Part shown: positions 31,276 to 42,489 of the stretch, piece by piece
Position numbering within the stretch: position 1 is the first letter of the stretch
Layout: each line of letters starts with the position of its first letter
From: Plectrocnemia conspersa
Lineage: Eukaryota; Arthropoda; Insecta; Trichoptera; Polycentropodidae
Assembly: GCA_009617715.1 (NCBI GenBank)
Contig: VTFK01000561.1
Span: 62,001-126,000, forward strand
DNA: 64,000 bases
Reading direction: 5' to 3'
The notes under the pieces: model-generated
The model's database searches: none
What the model was told of the DNA's origin: nothing
The model's input: only the letters and a program-made list of their open reading frames with translations
Translations under genes and position numbers: made by a program

Positions 31276-32550
31276 ACACGGGTAGGAATTGCAATAATAC
31301 CGGGATTTTCAATACCGGTATTAGCGAGAAAAAAAAGTCAATTCCAGTATTGACATTATAATTAATATTTTATAATCATTTAATGGCACCTGAATGCTTT
31401 ATTTTTAAGTTTATGCTATAATATATTATTAAATGTTGATACATGTTTGCGAATTTTGCGAAAAAATCTAAGGATTCATGAGTTGGAACATTTTATTTTG
31501 AAGAGATTTAATGAAAACGTAGTTACTAATTAATTATTGTCTTCATATTTTTTTGAAATATAATAAACAAGCATTAAATCTGTTTATCTGTTTATGCGTA
31601 TTTAGTGTTTCAAATAACAAGCAGCTTTCAAACATGCAGGTAATTCTAAAAATACGCTGATCCTTTATTGTGTTGTCTACGAATACCAATAAAATCAATA
31701 CGACTACTGTATATAAAAACCTTTTTGTCCCATTTATGTCTTCACGTTCATACATTTACTATATTGTAGGGAAAAATATTTTTGAAAATACGAGCGGAAA
31801 ATCTTTCTTCTTTTGTAGCAATAAGTCTAAAAAATCATCGTCTTTGATCGAACGCTTTTGGATACAACCTATTATTTATACCAGGGTCAAAGCACCACTC
31901 GGCAATTTATTAAAATGAAATATATTGCTATATTACACATTATTTTTGATCTGTTACGATTTTCCGAAAGAACTTTATGAGGAAAGAGTGCGTAGAAAAT
32001 TGTAAATCTGTTTGTTTAAATTGCTATGTATATTTTTCTAAAAACAGATTTATGTGATTAATTTATCAATGATGATCCAACTTTTAAAGAACACATAATC
32101 TTAAGAATAAACCTATTTCCAACTTTTTTCAGTATATTGCAAATTGTTAGCTCAGTAGGACGATGAAATTTTCCATAATCTTAACGTAAATTTCGACACA
32201 CAGTTCGTACAGAATTGTTATTTCTGTAGAACAATTGAGCAATTTAAACGCGTTGAGCGGTGGTTAAGCGATCCATTTCGTAAATGTGTTATTGCAAACT
32301 AACATTTGACACTTTGAACACGCGTGATTATTTACAGCTATCTGATTTACAGTGCTGTTAACATAGGAAACTCGAATTGAATCATACTTATAATTTTATT
32401 TTGGTTATTTCACATTTATTTTAGGATATCTCAATAATTTTTATTTTTGAAAGGTACTATTTAGCTTGCTATCGTTTTTATAAAATAAAATGTACGGATT
32501 TAAGATTTTTTTTGGTACTACCGGTATTTAATTTTGTATCCCAGTTCGTT
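31276..32550. repeat. Possible element with ACCGGTA-type inverted ends
   Basis: TACCGGGATTTTCAATACCG near 31296 and TACCGGTATTTAATTTTGTA near 32519 are inverted relatives. No coding content or duplication was seen. The minus-strand frame at 31543-31755 and the plus-strand frame at 31670-31918 are not recognised and are probably chance. Confidence 0.35.
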
Positions 32551-32642
32551 CGAACTCGGGTAATTTATTTATAGTAATTTAGTTTACCTAGATACATACG
32601 ATTTTTGTCCCGATTTTTGCTTGAATCGTTCTGGTCACCCTA

Positions 32643-33780
32643 GTGTACAGCAACCTTATTCTAAAATAACGATTACCTCAAATCGTCTAGATAATCGAGG
32701 CTCGATGTCTAGTCGATTTTTGAATTATTCCATGTAGTATTGTCGACAAAAATATTTTGATAACTATATATAAAAAGTTTTGCTTATAAATATGTTTATC
32801 GTTGAGATATACATATGTAGTTACACATGTTTAGAACGACTGCATTGATACGCGTCTGTATTATGCTTGCTGCACTAATACTAAGGGGTGAAACGCGCTT
32901 CTCTCGGGATTGGATGCTTTCGGTCAAGGGTTCCCAACTGGTCCTAATAATTACGTCTGTGAATTTGGAAAATAACAATAATTTCTTTAAGTTTACAACC
33001 ATATATGAAAAATAAATTCTGGACGCAGGACAAATTGGTTTTGCTAGATTCGTGCTTATCTGTTAATGAAGCAGTTTAATGGTTTTAATGGCCCTGTTGT
33101 TTATTGTTTGATAACAATTTTTAGACAATTTTGCTAGTTTTTGCAAATATTTGAAATATTTGAAGGGCTATTTAAAAAAGTTTCATAAATATCTGATTTA
33201 AACTGCAGAAATTATCATGTTTTTGAGAACCGTTATAATTTAAATAAACGATAAAAACATTCAATTTAATTTTTATTAAAAAAAATGAATGCTACAAAAA
33301 TTTACAAAATATACAACAAAACATTTTTATAGTAGACTCCCCGATAACACGGTATGTAGAGAGCGTGTACTTGGTCATTAAATTTTTTTAATTATTATTA
33401 AGTTTAGCTAGAAACACTAATTTTAATTATACACTGCTTGATTCTAACAGATCTGAAATTTGTTTATATTTAGAGCACAGTATACTAATATTTATTTTTT
33501 AAATGATATGCCGAGAAACACTCCCCGATGTGCAAAGATCATATAAAATTGATTGATCATTTAAAATTTTTAATTTTTTTTCAATTTTTAAATTTTTAAA
33601 TTAAATTTTTTTTTAAAATTTTGAATTTATTTTTTATTTTTAGCAGAACATATAGAATTGGTTTCGTTAATGTTTTGCAATGTTTAGCAAAAAATCGTAA
33701 AATTTGAATTTAATGCTGGGATTTGAAACTTTATATACCGTAAACGCATTAAAAACGCTCGATTATATATTGAGATTTTT
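32643..33780. other. AT-rich stretch with a pogo-like terminus near 33335
   Basis: At 33338-33362 AGTAGACTCCCCGATAACAC resembles the end of a pogo-type element, and a related sequence lies near 62240-62275 in the opposite orientation. Otherwise nothing is recognised. Confidence 0.35.
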
Positions 33781-33789
33781 TATAACAAT

Positions 33790-34560
33790 ATTACGAATAA
33801 ACCGAATTTGACCAATAGGAGAGCGCAAAAAAACAATTCACCTCAGAAGGCAAAAATCCACGTCAAAAGCAATAAAATCATGCCGTCGCCATTGCAGTGG
33901 GAATGCTCGTTACCGAGCGTTTGAATAGCTATCCTATTTTTAAAACATAATATTGAATTGCAGCCAAACTATGGAGCAATATGTGAAATGTGATATCTGT
34001 CTGTACTTATTCTTCCGCTTATGAGAGATGAGTTCGCTTAGATTAATAGTTAATAGACGTTTCGCAACTGTCAATTTGAGATCGACAGTCTGTCGATAAT
34101 ACAATCTATAAAAACATTAAATTTATATAATTAGTGCTGTTGTTGATTTTTCGTTATTTCTTTGCTTCTTTCTTAGGTTTCGATTTGAATTTTTAGATCA
34201 ATGCCTAAATTTACTGCTACTAATTTACATCCGTTGATTATTTCATCTCATGTCTAAAAATTTTTAAACATTCAAAAAGCAATAAAAGCAATAAATTTAA
34301 CATAAACGGAGCCGCGTCATAAACTACAATCTGTCCCTTTGAGTATTAATGTTTATTGTGAAAGTACTACCTAGAAATTGTGTGCTTTTGAAGGCAATGT
34401 TCCAACCCTTTTATTTATTGTATATACTGAAGGAACTTATACTTGAAATACAGCAATACATACATCTCAAACAACTGTAGTTTAGTTCAGATTCAATATT
34501 TGAGATCGGTTTTTACTTCTTTTATAAATAAAATCTTGCTATGATTTTTCCAGAGTCTGT
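33790..34560 (+). repeat. R1 repeat, forward copy with internal deletion
   Basis: It starts with one arm of the fold-back core (AACCGAATTTGACCAATAGG). It then runs through the GACGTTTCGCAACTGTCAATTT block, TTTTCGTTATT, ACGGAGCCGCGTCATAAACT and GGCAATGTTCC to TTGCTATGATTTTTCCAGAG. The order matches 51020-52240. About 400 bp of the middle are deleted. Confidence 0.7.
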
Positions 34561-34734
34561 ATATTTACATACATATTACCTTTTAATGCGAGAAATAAAA
34601 ATATTAGACAATAAATTATTTTAATTTTAATTTTAAACAAAGAGGCAGATGCAGATACAGATTTATTTATTGCACAAAAGAAAAATTGGTACTCTCGCTT
34701 TATAAATAAAATTCCGTATAAAACGAAACGCTTG

Positions 34735-35125
34735 GTGCACATGACACCGCGCAATTGAGTATATTTGCACGATTGGTATTTCCTGATTCCAATCTAAAAG
34801 AAGAATAACTGAAAATAATTCCTGTGAAAGGAACAAACAAAGCAGTAGATATTTACAACGGTTTTAAACGCATCAAAATCTATGAAAATTACCTATACAA
34901 AAACTCGTTAAAATTACGACAGATGTTCCATGTTTGATGGCCGACAGCGAAAATGAGTTTCTTACATTGTGCATGCAAAATAATAATTTCGCAAATTTTA
35001 TTTTATGTCACTGTATAATCCACCGACAAGTCTTATGCGCAACATTATTGAATTTGGATGATGTTATGAAAGTTACAATTAAAATAACAGGTCTGCAAAA
35101 AAATTGTTTCAGTTTTATTAACTGA
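34735..35125 (+). pseudogene. hAT transposase remnant (FAM200/GTF2IRD2-like)
   Basis: Frames read DTAQLSIFARLVFPDSNLKE, then KIIPVKGTNKAVDIYNGFK. At 34940-35110 they read ENEFLTLCMQNNNFANFI and CHCIIHRQVLCATLLNLDDV. These are the central blocks of hAT transposases of the FAM200/GTF2IRD2 type (family pattern HCIIHQ...LCA). A stop and a frameshift separate the parts. Confidence 0.7.
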
Positions 35126-35574
35126 CATATATTTTTTTATTAGAACCATCTTATTTTAAATAAAGTGGTTCTTGTTATATTTCCAAAGTTATTGTCTAAA
35201 ATAATAACATTTTTAATTGATAGAAATAAATAATTAGCTCCCAACATTAAAAAGGTTGGGAATTCTTGCTTTAAGTGTTAAAGGTGCACAGATCCGCGAT
35301 AATTATTTGTTCATATTGTGATAGTTTTAGATGCAAGTAGAATTTATCATTCACTTGACAATAAAAATAACCCTTAGTATTCACATAACTTCGGTTTGCA
35401 TTATATTGTGTAACTAATCAGCGCTCTCGTTAAATTCCCGCAAATTAACTAACAAAGTTTATTTGAATAATATTAAAGTTTTGATATAATAATTTGAGCT
35501 TAACTATTTGAATATCGAATAGTAAACGATTAAATATTTAATGTAGGTCCATACGCTCATATTTAAAAAATAAT

Positions 35575-35792
35575 GGAGTTACGGCAAAAGAGCGCGGACA
35601 AAATTACGCAAGATAAAACGGCGCAACGACAAAACAGCGCAACGCATATAAATATAAAAAAATAAAAACACGAATTTTTGCAGTTTATTTAATTTTATTT
35701 TTATTGGGTTCAATCGATTTCTTTATTTATGCGTTGCGTCTTTTTATCTTGCGCTATTTTGTCGCCGCGCCTTTTGTTACGGTGCCAAAAAT
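35575..35792. mobile_element. MITE-like element with ~60-bp inverted ends
   Basis: The left end (GCGCGGACAAAATTACGCAA, then GCGCAACG repeats, ATATAAAT) and the right end (ATTTATGCGTTGCG through GCCGCGCC) are complementary over about 60 bp with gaps. Both contain several GCGCAA motifs. No target duplication is visible. Confidence 0.65.
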
Positions 35793-36081
35793 GTCTCATA
35801 CTTATTGAATCAGTACGATGTTTAATTTTAATTATTCCTGCTATGGAAAAGACTACAAATCAAATGAAAAAAGACTATCATAATATATTACTTATGACAG
35901 ATATACCATTATTTGTATTGATTTTGAAAAAATGAAAAGTTTTATTTATTTATTTATTATTTATTTATTAAAATTATAACCATCGTGACCTAACAGGCAA
36001 ACCTAATGCGTCACGATAGTCAAAAGTACTAATACATCATAATACAAACAAATATAAACAAGACAAAACAACAGACACAAA

Positions 36082-36585
36082 TCACCTCAACAGGTGTGCA
36101 TTGTCCCATACGAACTGAACCAAAACTCCATATGTGCAAGAGAAAATGTCAATATTACTATGGACAGAATTGAGCAGATAAATAGCCTTGGCCAGAGAAG
36201 AGTTGGCAAGTGCTCCAGTTCTACACTTAACAGGCAAGAATAGTGGACGCGACCGAGAACTATAACCACCTTCAGGAGCCCACATTTGAAGCTGCTCGAG
36301 CACTGAAGGATTGTCTACGATGCCCTTGAGCAATTTCCAGAAGTGTTTAATTACATAAACACTTCTGCGAGTCGACAAAGAAACGTATCCAAGGGCTCCC
36401 AAAATAAAAGCACTGGGAAACAAGAACGGATAATACCCGTATTCCTTCAAGTATAAATATCGAAGAAATTTACGTTGTACTTTTTCCAGCTTCAATTCAT
36501 TACATTGATTCATTACGCCTGGGATCCAAATGATGGAGCTAGTTTCTAGTATGCTGCGGACTAGAGTATCATAAAGAGTGCGCAA
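36082..36585 (-). CDS. LINE ORF2 C-terminal part (second frame)
   Basis: This 167-codon minus-strand frame overlaps the end of the reverse-transcriptase frame by 17 bp and is shifted relative to it. It encodes the C-terminal continuation (SIIWIPGVMNQCNELKLEKV, RKFLRYLYLKEY) that is also seen at 10908-11300. In the intact LINE both would be one ORF, so a frameshift at about 36580 separates them. Confidence 0.75.
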   Translation of the reverse strand: MRTLYDTLVRSILETSSIIWIPGVMNQCNELKLEKVQRKFLRYLYLKEYGYYPFLFPSAFILGALGYVSLSTRRSVYVIKHFWKLLKGIVDNPSVLEQLQMWAPEGGYSSRSRPLFLPVKCRTGALANSSLAKAIYLLNSVHSNIDIFSCTYGVLVQFVWDNAHLLR

Positions 36586-37510
36586 TACTAAAGTATTCCT
36601 GAAGTAACGCGCATTTTTTCAAGATAAAACCGAGCATTTTTAAGGATTTGCTATGAGTCTCTGCAATGTGCTGGTTAAATTTCCAACGTTCTTCGAAAGT
36701 CACTCCTAAATCCTTAGTTGAAGAAAACATTTCCAGAAAATATCCGCCTAGATGGTATGAATATTTTGCCGGGGTTAACGACCTTGAAAATGAAATTGTG
36801 TGACATTTCTTTACACTGAAAGGCAATTGGTTATAGCAAGCCCATTTCCATATAGAGTTGAGATCCTCCTGTAGGTCGAGGGAATCAGAAATCGAATGCA
36901 TTTTCTTGTAAATTTTCAAGTCATCTGCATATAATAAAAAATCTGAATGCTCTATTGCTGTTTCTATGTCATTAATGAACAATAAAAACAGCAATGGACC
37001 CAAATTGGATCCTTGAGGTACTCCAGTAGGGGTCTTATATCGTTCTGAAAAGGAGTTATTATATTTGACGAATTGATATCTATTGGTCAAGTAATTTGAG
37101 AATAAATTTATGAGATCTTCAGAAAGCCCGAAATTAGATAACTTTTTTACAAGTAAAGCATGGTTAACTTTATCAAATGCTTTTTCAAAATCTGTGTATA
37201 CGACGTCCACTTGTACACCAGAGTCCAATGATTTTGAAACATAGTTAGACAAAACCATTAGATTAGTGACAGTGGATCGAGATTTACGGAAACCATGTTG
37301 TTGGTCGAGAAGCATACACCTGCAATGATTAAAAATGTATTTATGCAAAACAATTTCAAATAATTTTGCAGGTGATGAGATCAAAGCTATTGGCCTGTAA
37401 TTGTCAATCTGAGATTTGGGACCCTTTTTATGAATCGTAGTGACTTTTGAACATTTCCACAATTCTGGAAAACAAGAGGATCTCAAAATTAAATTAAATA
37501 TAAAATTTAG
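36569..37510 (-). CDS. LINE reverse transcriptase domain (partial)
   Basis: An open frame of about 305 residues gives non-LTR reverse transcriptase in order: CFPELWKCSKVTTIHKKG and DNYRPIALISSPAKLFE (blocks 1-2), QHGFRKSRST, YTDFEKAFDKVNH (first catalytic Asp), TPTGVPQGSNLGPLLF, and FLLYADDLKI (YADD catalytic box). The C-terminal thumb follows. The finger/palm is intact, but the endonuclease and the 5' half are missing, so it cannot retrotranspose by itself. It is a mobile-element gene, not a host gene. Its frame is longer than those of the other LINE copies, so it is younger than they are. Jockey-like clade is my best guess. Confidence 0.85.
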   Translation of the reverse strand, partial: LNFIFNLILRSSCFPELWKCSKVTTIHKKGPKSQIDNYRPIALISSPAKLFEIVLHKYIFNHCRCMLLDQQHGFRKSRSTVTNLMVLSNYVSKSLDSGVQVDVVYTDFEKAFDKVNHALLVKKLSNFGLSEDLINLFSNYLTNRYQFVKYNNSFSERYKTPTGVPQGSNLGPLLFLLFINDIETAIEHSDFLLYADDLKIYKKMHSISDSLDLQEDLNSIWKWACYNQLPFSVKKCHTISFSRSLTPAKYSYHLGGYFLEMFSSTKDLGVTFEERWKFNQHIAETHSKSLKMLGFILKKCALLQEYFSIAHSL

Positions 37511-37530
37511 AGGCTGTAAAATATCAGACG

Positions 37531-39976
37531 TGTTCGTGTTCGTGTTCGTTTCCAGATTTTATGTATGACATGTTTCTTTCTAAGATAATTTCTTATACTA
37601 GCCATTGAGAAAATCCACAGCCGCACAATATTAGCTCGGAAATATGAATCAATTTTAGAATTGCGGCAATTACAAAGTGTTTTTTTCTCTCTTGCAAATT
37701 CTCATACCCAATCATTTAAGATGGCATAGCTAAACATTATGTTAGTCAAACTCCTGCTCCTTTCCCAAATAACCTTACGGTTAATCCTCGGCTTCAAGAA
37801 TCAAAACTATTCTAACTTTAGCGTTCAGTTGAACTATCTTCCATACGATTTCTTGACACGCATACATAGACGATAATTCGCCAATACAATTACATTAAAA
37901 AATATATTTTTAATATTTATTAATAATATATTTTTATATAGTGTTTTCACTATATACACAAATAAGATATCTCTACAAGAGGAGGTACGGCTCGTATCTG
38001 TATTTTTATTAGGAGCACTGAGATACAATCTGAGATACAATTCATTGCATTTTCAGCGTAGCATCTACTCATTGAAGCATTTTTTAAAGTTGCTAAGGGG
38101 CGGTGTCGACAGTCTGTCAATGCTTTAGAGAGTCGCGATCGCGTACCTTATTCTTGTACGAGCCATTCTGCTTCTAAATGAGCTTGCCAAACACACGGAT
38201 GTTTTCTGCGATAGCGCTGGAAAAATTGATGCGGAATGATGCACACCTATTATAGATGTGTACTATAACGGTATTTTATCAATTATATAAAATCTATCAT
38301 AAAAGTCATGATGGTCAGATTTTTAATAATAAAAAAAAATTGTAAGGGCGCTGAATGTCATCGTCCGGAAGGGTTCGTCTAATATTAATATACATAGGAT
38401 AAAAGTTAAAATTTTGCATCTTGTATATCATACGAAAAATGTTCAGATTAGACACAAAAAAATATATTGACGAAGAAAATAACCCGGTACTCGTTCGAGA
38501 TTACTTTTAAGTTTTTTTTAAAAGAGGCGGGTCCCCAGTTCCGCTTCTAACGGGCTTGGAAGCCTTAGCCGTTACCTTTTTCAGATAATAAGCTACCTAC
38601 TATGTAACGTAGTATTTATAAAGTAAGCTTAATAGGGAATATATTACTACGTAGTGGTTTCCCAATTGCCTTCAGTGAGGATAAAAATGAACAATGGATT
38701 TTAAAAATATTTTGATTGGAACTTTATATGCATATGAATACTATAATCTATTTAGCGATAATGCGGATAATGCTAGTATTTTAATTTAAAAATATGAAGC
38801 CCTCTTAATGACAAAGATACATAGCTTAATCTCGATCCGAGAGATTAGGAAAAAATTGGAAACTTAATTTAAGAGAATTTTTATTTAGATCTTCCAGATA
38901 CGATAGAAATGTGGAACATCGAATTAGATTAATAAATGTGACTTAAATTACAAATCTAAAATAAAGGTGACACTGTATCAGTTGAAAGCTTTCAATAAAA
39001 AACACAATAATATTGTTTTTATTTTTTAGATATCATTAGCCACTAGACTTTACAGAGAGTTACATATTTACATATTATACATACATATTTATTTTTATAT
39101 TTTATTAGAAATTTACGCTTCATACACATGCATATGCTATACATCACCTCATATTCAAAAACATACATACATACACACACAAACTATAACAAACCTATTC
39201 ATATTACAGATGCGCTCGAAATGTATTGTATAATAAAACGTGGCGACTGTTTGCCATATGAGATAATAACTTTTATTACAATCAAAATTTGAACTGCTTT
39301 CAAACATTAATAATAATTCTCTGTTCTGTGGTTCAACCAAACTTGCACCAAGCGAAGTAACGCTGAATCGATCTTGATAATTTTCATAAAACTGAGAAAG
39401 CAGTCATCCGAATCCCTAAGAGTTCAACTCGATCATCGATACGATTTGGAGACTACGTGACGTAGTACTATATCGAGAACAGACACTTGAAATGCATTTA
39501 GAAATATTAAAAAAATCAATAGCTATGCGATAACTGTCGTTAACGGGCGTGTAAACTGTGTTTCGTTACATGTTTCGGGATGACTCAAGAATTTTTTGTT
39601 TTTAAATATTTAAATTTCAATTGGGACGTCGTTTTAGTCATAATTTTAAAATAATTCATTTTTCCAGTATTATAGGGGAGGAGTGTAAATTGTATATATA
39701 TTACAAAATATATTCTGATGATCAGTTGTATTCTTTTTTTCTTAAAATACGTCGTTTTTATTTAAAATTTTTTTTGTCAGTTGTATTTTTATTTAATATT
39801 TTTTTGCCATTTAAATTTTTATCCAAATGTAAATAGCGGTGACATAATTCTTTGAAAAGCAAACCTTCGTATAACTAGAATACAATATAATGACAATGGC
39901 TTTCAGCCCCTCGTTAACTGTTTTAGGGTCAACCCCTGGCCACTTATAGTCGAAACAAAATCTCATTTCACCCAGC
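37531..39976. other. AT-rich stretch, no gene recognised
   Basis: There is a GC-richer patch at 38100-38260 containing the palindrome CGCGATCGCG, and short ACGTAGT-type palindromes near 38600 and 39460. No ORF, terminal repeat or splice pattern supports a gene. Confidence 0.5.
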
Positions 39977-40638
39977 TAGGGTTCTCAATCAAATATTATA
40001 TTATTCGATATTCGAATAATTGAATATTCGTTAAGTATTCATTTATATTAACTCGAATGAAATTTGAAAAATATCTTAGAATGAAACAATCTGTATACTT
40101 GGGCAACACAGTCGTTTTCTCTCTCAATATACCCGAGTGACGCTCCAAAACATGATCTTTTATAAACCTTTATTTAGTTATAAAATGCTAGACAATGGGA
40201 TGCTTCTTCTCAACAAAAAAAAATTGCGAATAAAATTTTTATCGCCACTACTATGACCGAAATTCGCAGAATTTGTTGAACAAAACAAAATGTTGTAAAG
40301 ACTCACTATTTATTATCGTTTAACGCTTATCTCAAAAACAGGCGTGTATCTACATTTTTTGTGAAGTTCGTATTACATATTTATATTTGTTTGATTTTAT
40401 TTTAGTTCAATAATTTAATTTATAGTGATTTAATTTATATGATAATCCGCACAGAAAAAACGTTGTTACAGATCCGATTTATGTATTTAAAATGTTTCAT
40501 CAATTTTGTTTAATTAGTACAATCGCAGCTGATCTTAATTCTGGTGATTTGAAATTGGTAAAACCTGAGAAAAAAATTACTTATCTATTTTTTATTCAAT
40601 ATTCTGATAGTTAGAACTACGAATAATTGAGAACCCTA
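39977..40638. mobile_element. hAT-like MITE, TAGGGTTCTCAAT ends
   Basis: Ends TAGGGTTCTCAAT and the complement ATTGAGAACCCTA enclose 662 bp of non-coding sequence with ATTCGAATA subterminal motifs. The flanking octamers CACCCAGC and CACTAAAC match at 5 of 8 positions, so the duplication is degraded if real. Confidence 0.65.
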
Positions 40639-41206
40639 CACTAAACCCTATTGTTAATTAGTTATTCGATACATATGTTTTTATTTTATTAATGAATTTT
40701 AATATCAATGTAAAAATTATTTTACTATAATTAATTTTAATTATTTTACTATAGCTTTAAATTCAGATTTTATTAGACTGATATATTTTAACTATAAATG
40801 ATTTAAAATGGTTGACTTCATGTAATTATGTTGTTAAATCAAACCGGTGATTCAAATAATATCATACAATAATATAGAATACATTTCCAGCCAAACGTTA
40901 CTGATGCATGAGATTGTTTCGTAAATAATCTTTATCAAATCCGTATTCTGTTCAACAGTCTATCAACGTCTTAAAAATATTTTCCGCTGTTGTTGACAAT
41001 AATTCTTTTACTGAACATTATTTATTTTAAATTGTAAAATAAAAATTGAAAAGATTTAAAATGGTTATGACACGACACGATTCAATATAACTGTATATTT
41101 TATTTGTTAATAAGGCCTGAATTTATTTAGTCAGTAACTATATATACAAATTAGTTCAATACCTGTACTGCCGACTTGACTATTTCGGTAATTTTTAACC
41201 TATAAA

Positions 41207-41515
41207 AATGTTAGCCATGGCATTGTCCCTTAAGCTGACTGGGTGTATAAAACTAGTGTCAAACGAATAACTTCCGCTCTAGACTCGCTCCCGACAGCAT
41301 CGTCAAGAACTTAAATCGAGCTCTCCAGCTTGGACTCGCTGAGCAGCCGCTTCCCTCTTCACGTCAACTCTGATCCAGCTCGACGTCCGGAATCTAGACT
41401 TCGACTGGATCATTTGGACGCAAAGAGGTATATTAACATTACGTGAACGTGACAACTTGTTGTACATATAATATAAATAATGAACTAAACACTTTGTCTT
41501 TTATAAAAAATAACA
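41207..41515 (+). repeat. LTR-like / promoter-like remnant
   Basis: A GC-richer segment in AT-rich flanks contains GTGTATAAAAC (TATA-like) near 41243, followed by CT-rich repeats of CTCGCT and AGCTC motifs, and an AATAAATAA near 41470. It begins TGTTAG and could end AACA, but no target duplication was found. It may be a solo LTR of another family. Confidence 0.4.
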
Positions 41516-41829
41516 ACCCTGATACATCAAAGATGATTTTAGTATTGTAGTTATAAAAGTAACTAGTTCTAATCTCCGAGACATGATAAAAATTAAAAAT
41601 AATTAATAATAATTTTAGTGTTAATAATAATTTTAGTGTTAATAATAATTTTAGATAATTATCACTCGGCGCTAATGATAAGTTAAATGTAAATTAAAAT
41701 AGCATAATTACGAATGAGGAGGAATGCGTGAGCGATCGGAATGTATGCGGATGGTCGTTTGGAAATTGTGTAGATTTTTATTTATTGATTATTTAATTTC
41801 AGGTATGGACTGGATTATTTAATTATTGT

Positions 41830-41895
41830 TTTCGACTATCGTGACGCATTGGGTTGGATTACCTGTTAGGTTGCGATGGTCTTAATTTAATTGAA
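41830..41895 (+). repeat. LINE 3'-end fragment
   Basis: It has only the 3' stem-loop of the LINE family (ATCGTGAC at 41838, GTTGCGAT at 41870, arms 8 bp with one mismatch), followed by an A-rich tail. It is an extremely 5'-truncated copy. Confidence 0.7.
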
Positions 41896-42079
41896 ATACA
41901 TAAATAAACTCATTCAGTAAAAATAAATTTGCTTGAAATCAGTGTGTGATTTTACATATATTGTTAATCTATCTTTGTGGCTATAATCTTGTCGTACCGT
42001 GAAATTATGGATCTGCCTTGTATACGTTGTATATATATATAATACATATAGATATAAATATAATATTATATAATTTATT

Positions 42080-42310
42080 GAATGTGACGATCGCGTTTAG
42101 GGATGATCAGTCATGCGAGGCACCGGGTGGTACCGGGTCGCATGATTGCCACAAGAAGCAGCGTTTCCGGCTCAAAACTTCTTAGCTTTCAAGGAGATTT
42201 CACAACCACCCTATAGTCGGTAGTCCAAGTAGTCTTCCATCCCTCGGTTAGTAGTGGTTCTGTCGTCAGCAGGGATCGTAGTGAGCTAATTGCAGAATTT
42301 AACGGCAAGT
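42080..42310. other. GC-richer stretch, unidentified
   Basis: It contains CATGCGA and TCGCATG arms around a GGTACC centre at 42113-42145. No ORF was recognised. It may be the untranslated region of an old element. Confidence 0.3.
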
Positions 42311-42489
42311 CGAACTCATTTTTTTAACGTTCTCAATCTTAAACAGTATTGCCAATATATCATAATAATTTATGTTTGTTATCGATAAGAGTTATTATTT
42401 TAAATATGACTTATACACCTATTTCTAAAATTATAGAATTTGGATCTCTTCTTTTCTCTGTATAAGCTCATTAATATGTACTATACTTC

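Larger units (their letters stand above)
30437..32642. repeat. Inverted AGGGTGACCAGA ends bracketing mixed debris
   Basis: AGGGTGACCAGA begins at about 30440 and the complement ends at about 32642, with similar GGGTTTTGTCTCGATTTT-type sequence inside both ends. The ends resemble hAT termini, including the one at 8131. No target-site duplication was seen. The interior holds a LINE tail, a DDE transposase remnant, a 57-bp tandem duplication and a second inverted repeat, so it may be a nest or an old large element. Confidence 0.45.
35938..37530 (-). mobile_element. LINE, 5'-truncated, best-preserved copy in window
   Basis: The 3' end (lower coordinate) has a (TTTA)n tail at 35938-35965. Just inside it is a stem-loop with 8-bp arms ATCGTGAC/GTCACGAT at 35982-36017. 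The body encodes reverse transcriptase. The truncation point lies near 37530, where LINE similarity ends. Confidence 0.85.

Noticed and set aside
41207..41515. A host-gene promoter with TATA box
   Set aside because: No ORF follows, and the layout (TATA, GC-rich part, poly(A) signal) suits an old LTR better. Evidence is insufficient for either, so it is listed at low confidence as a repeat.
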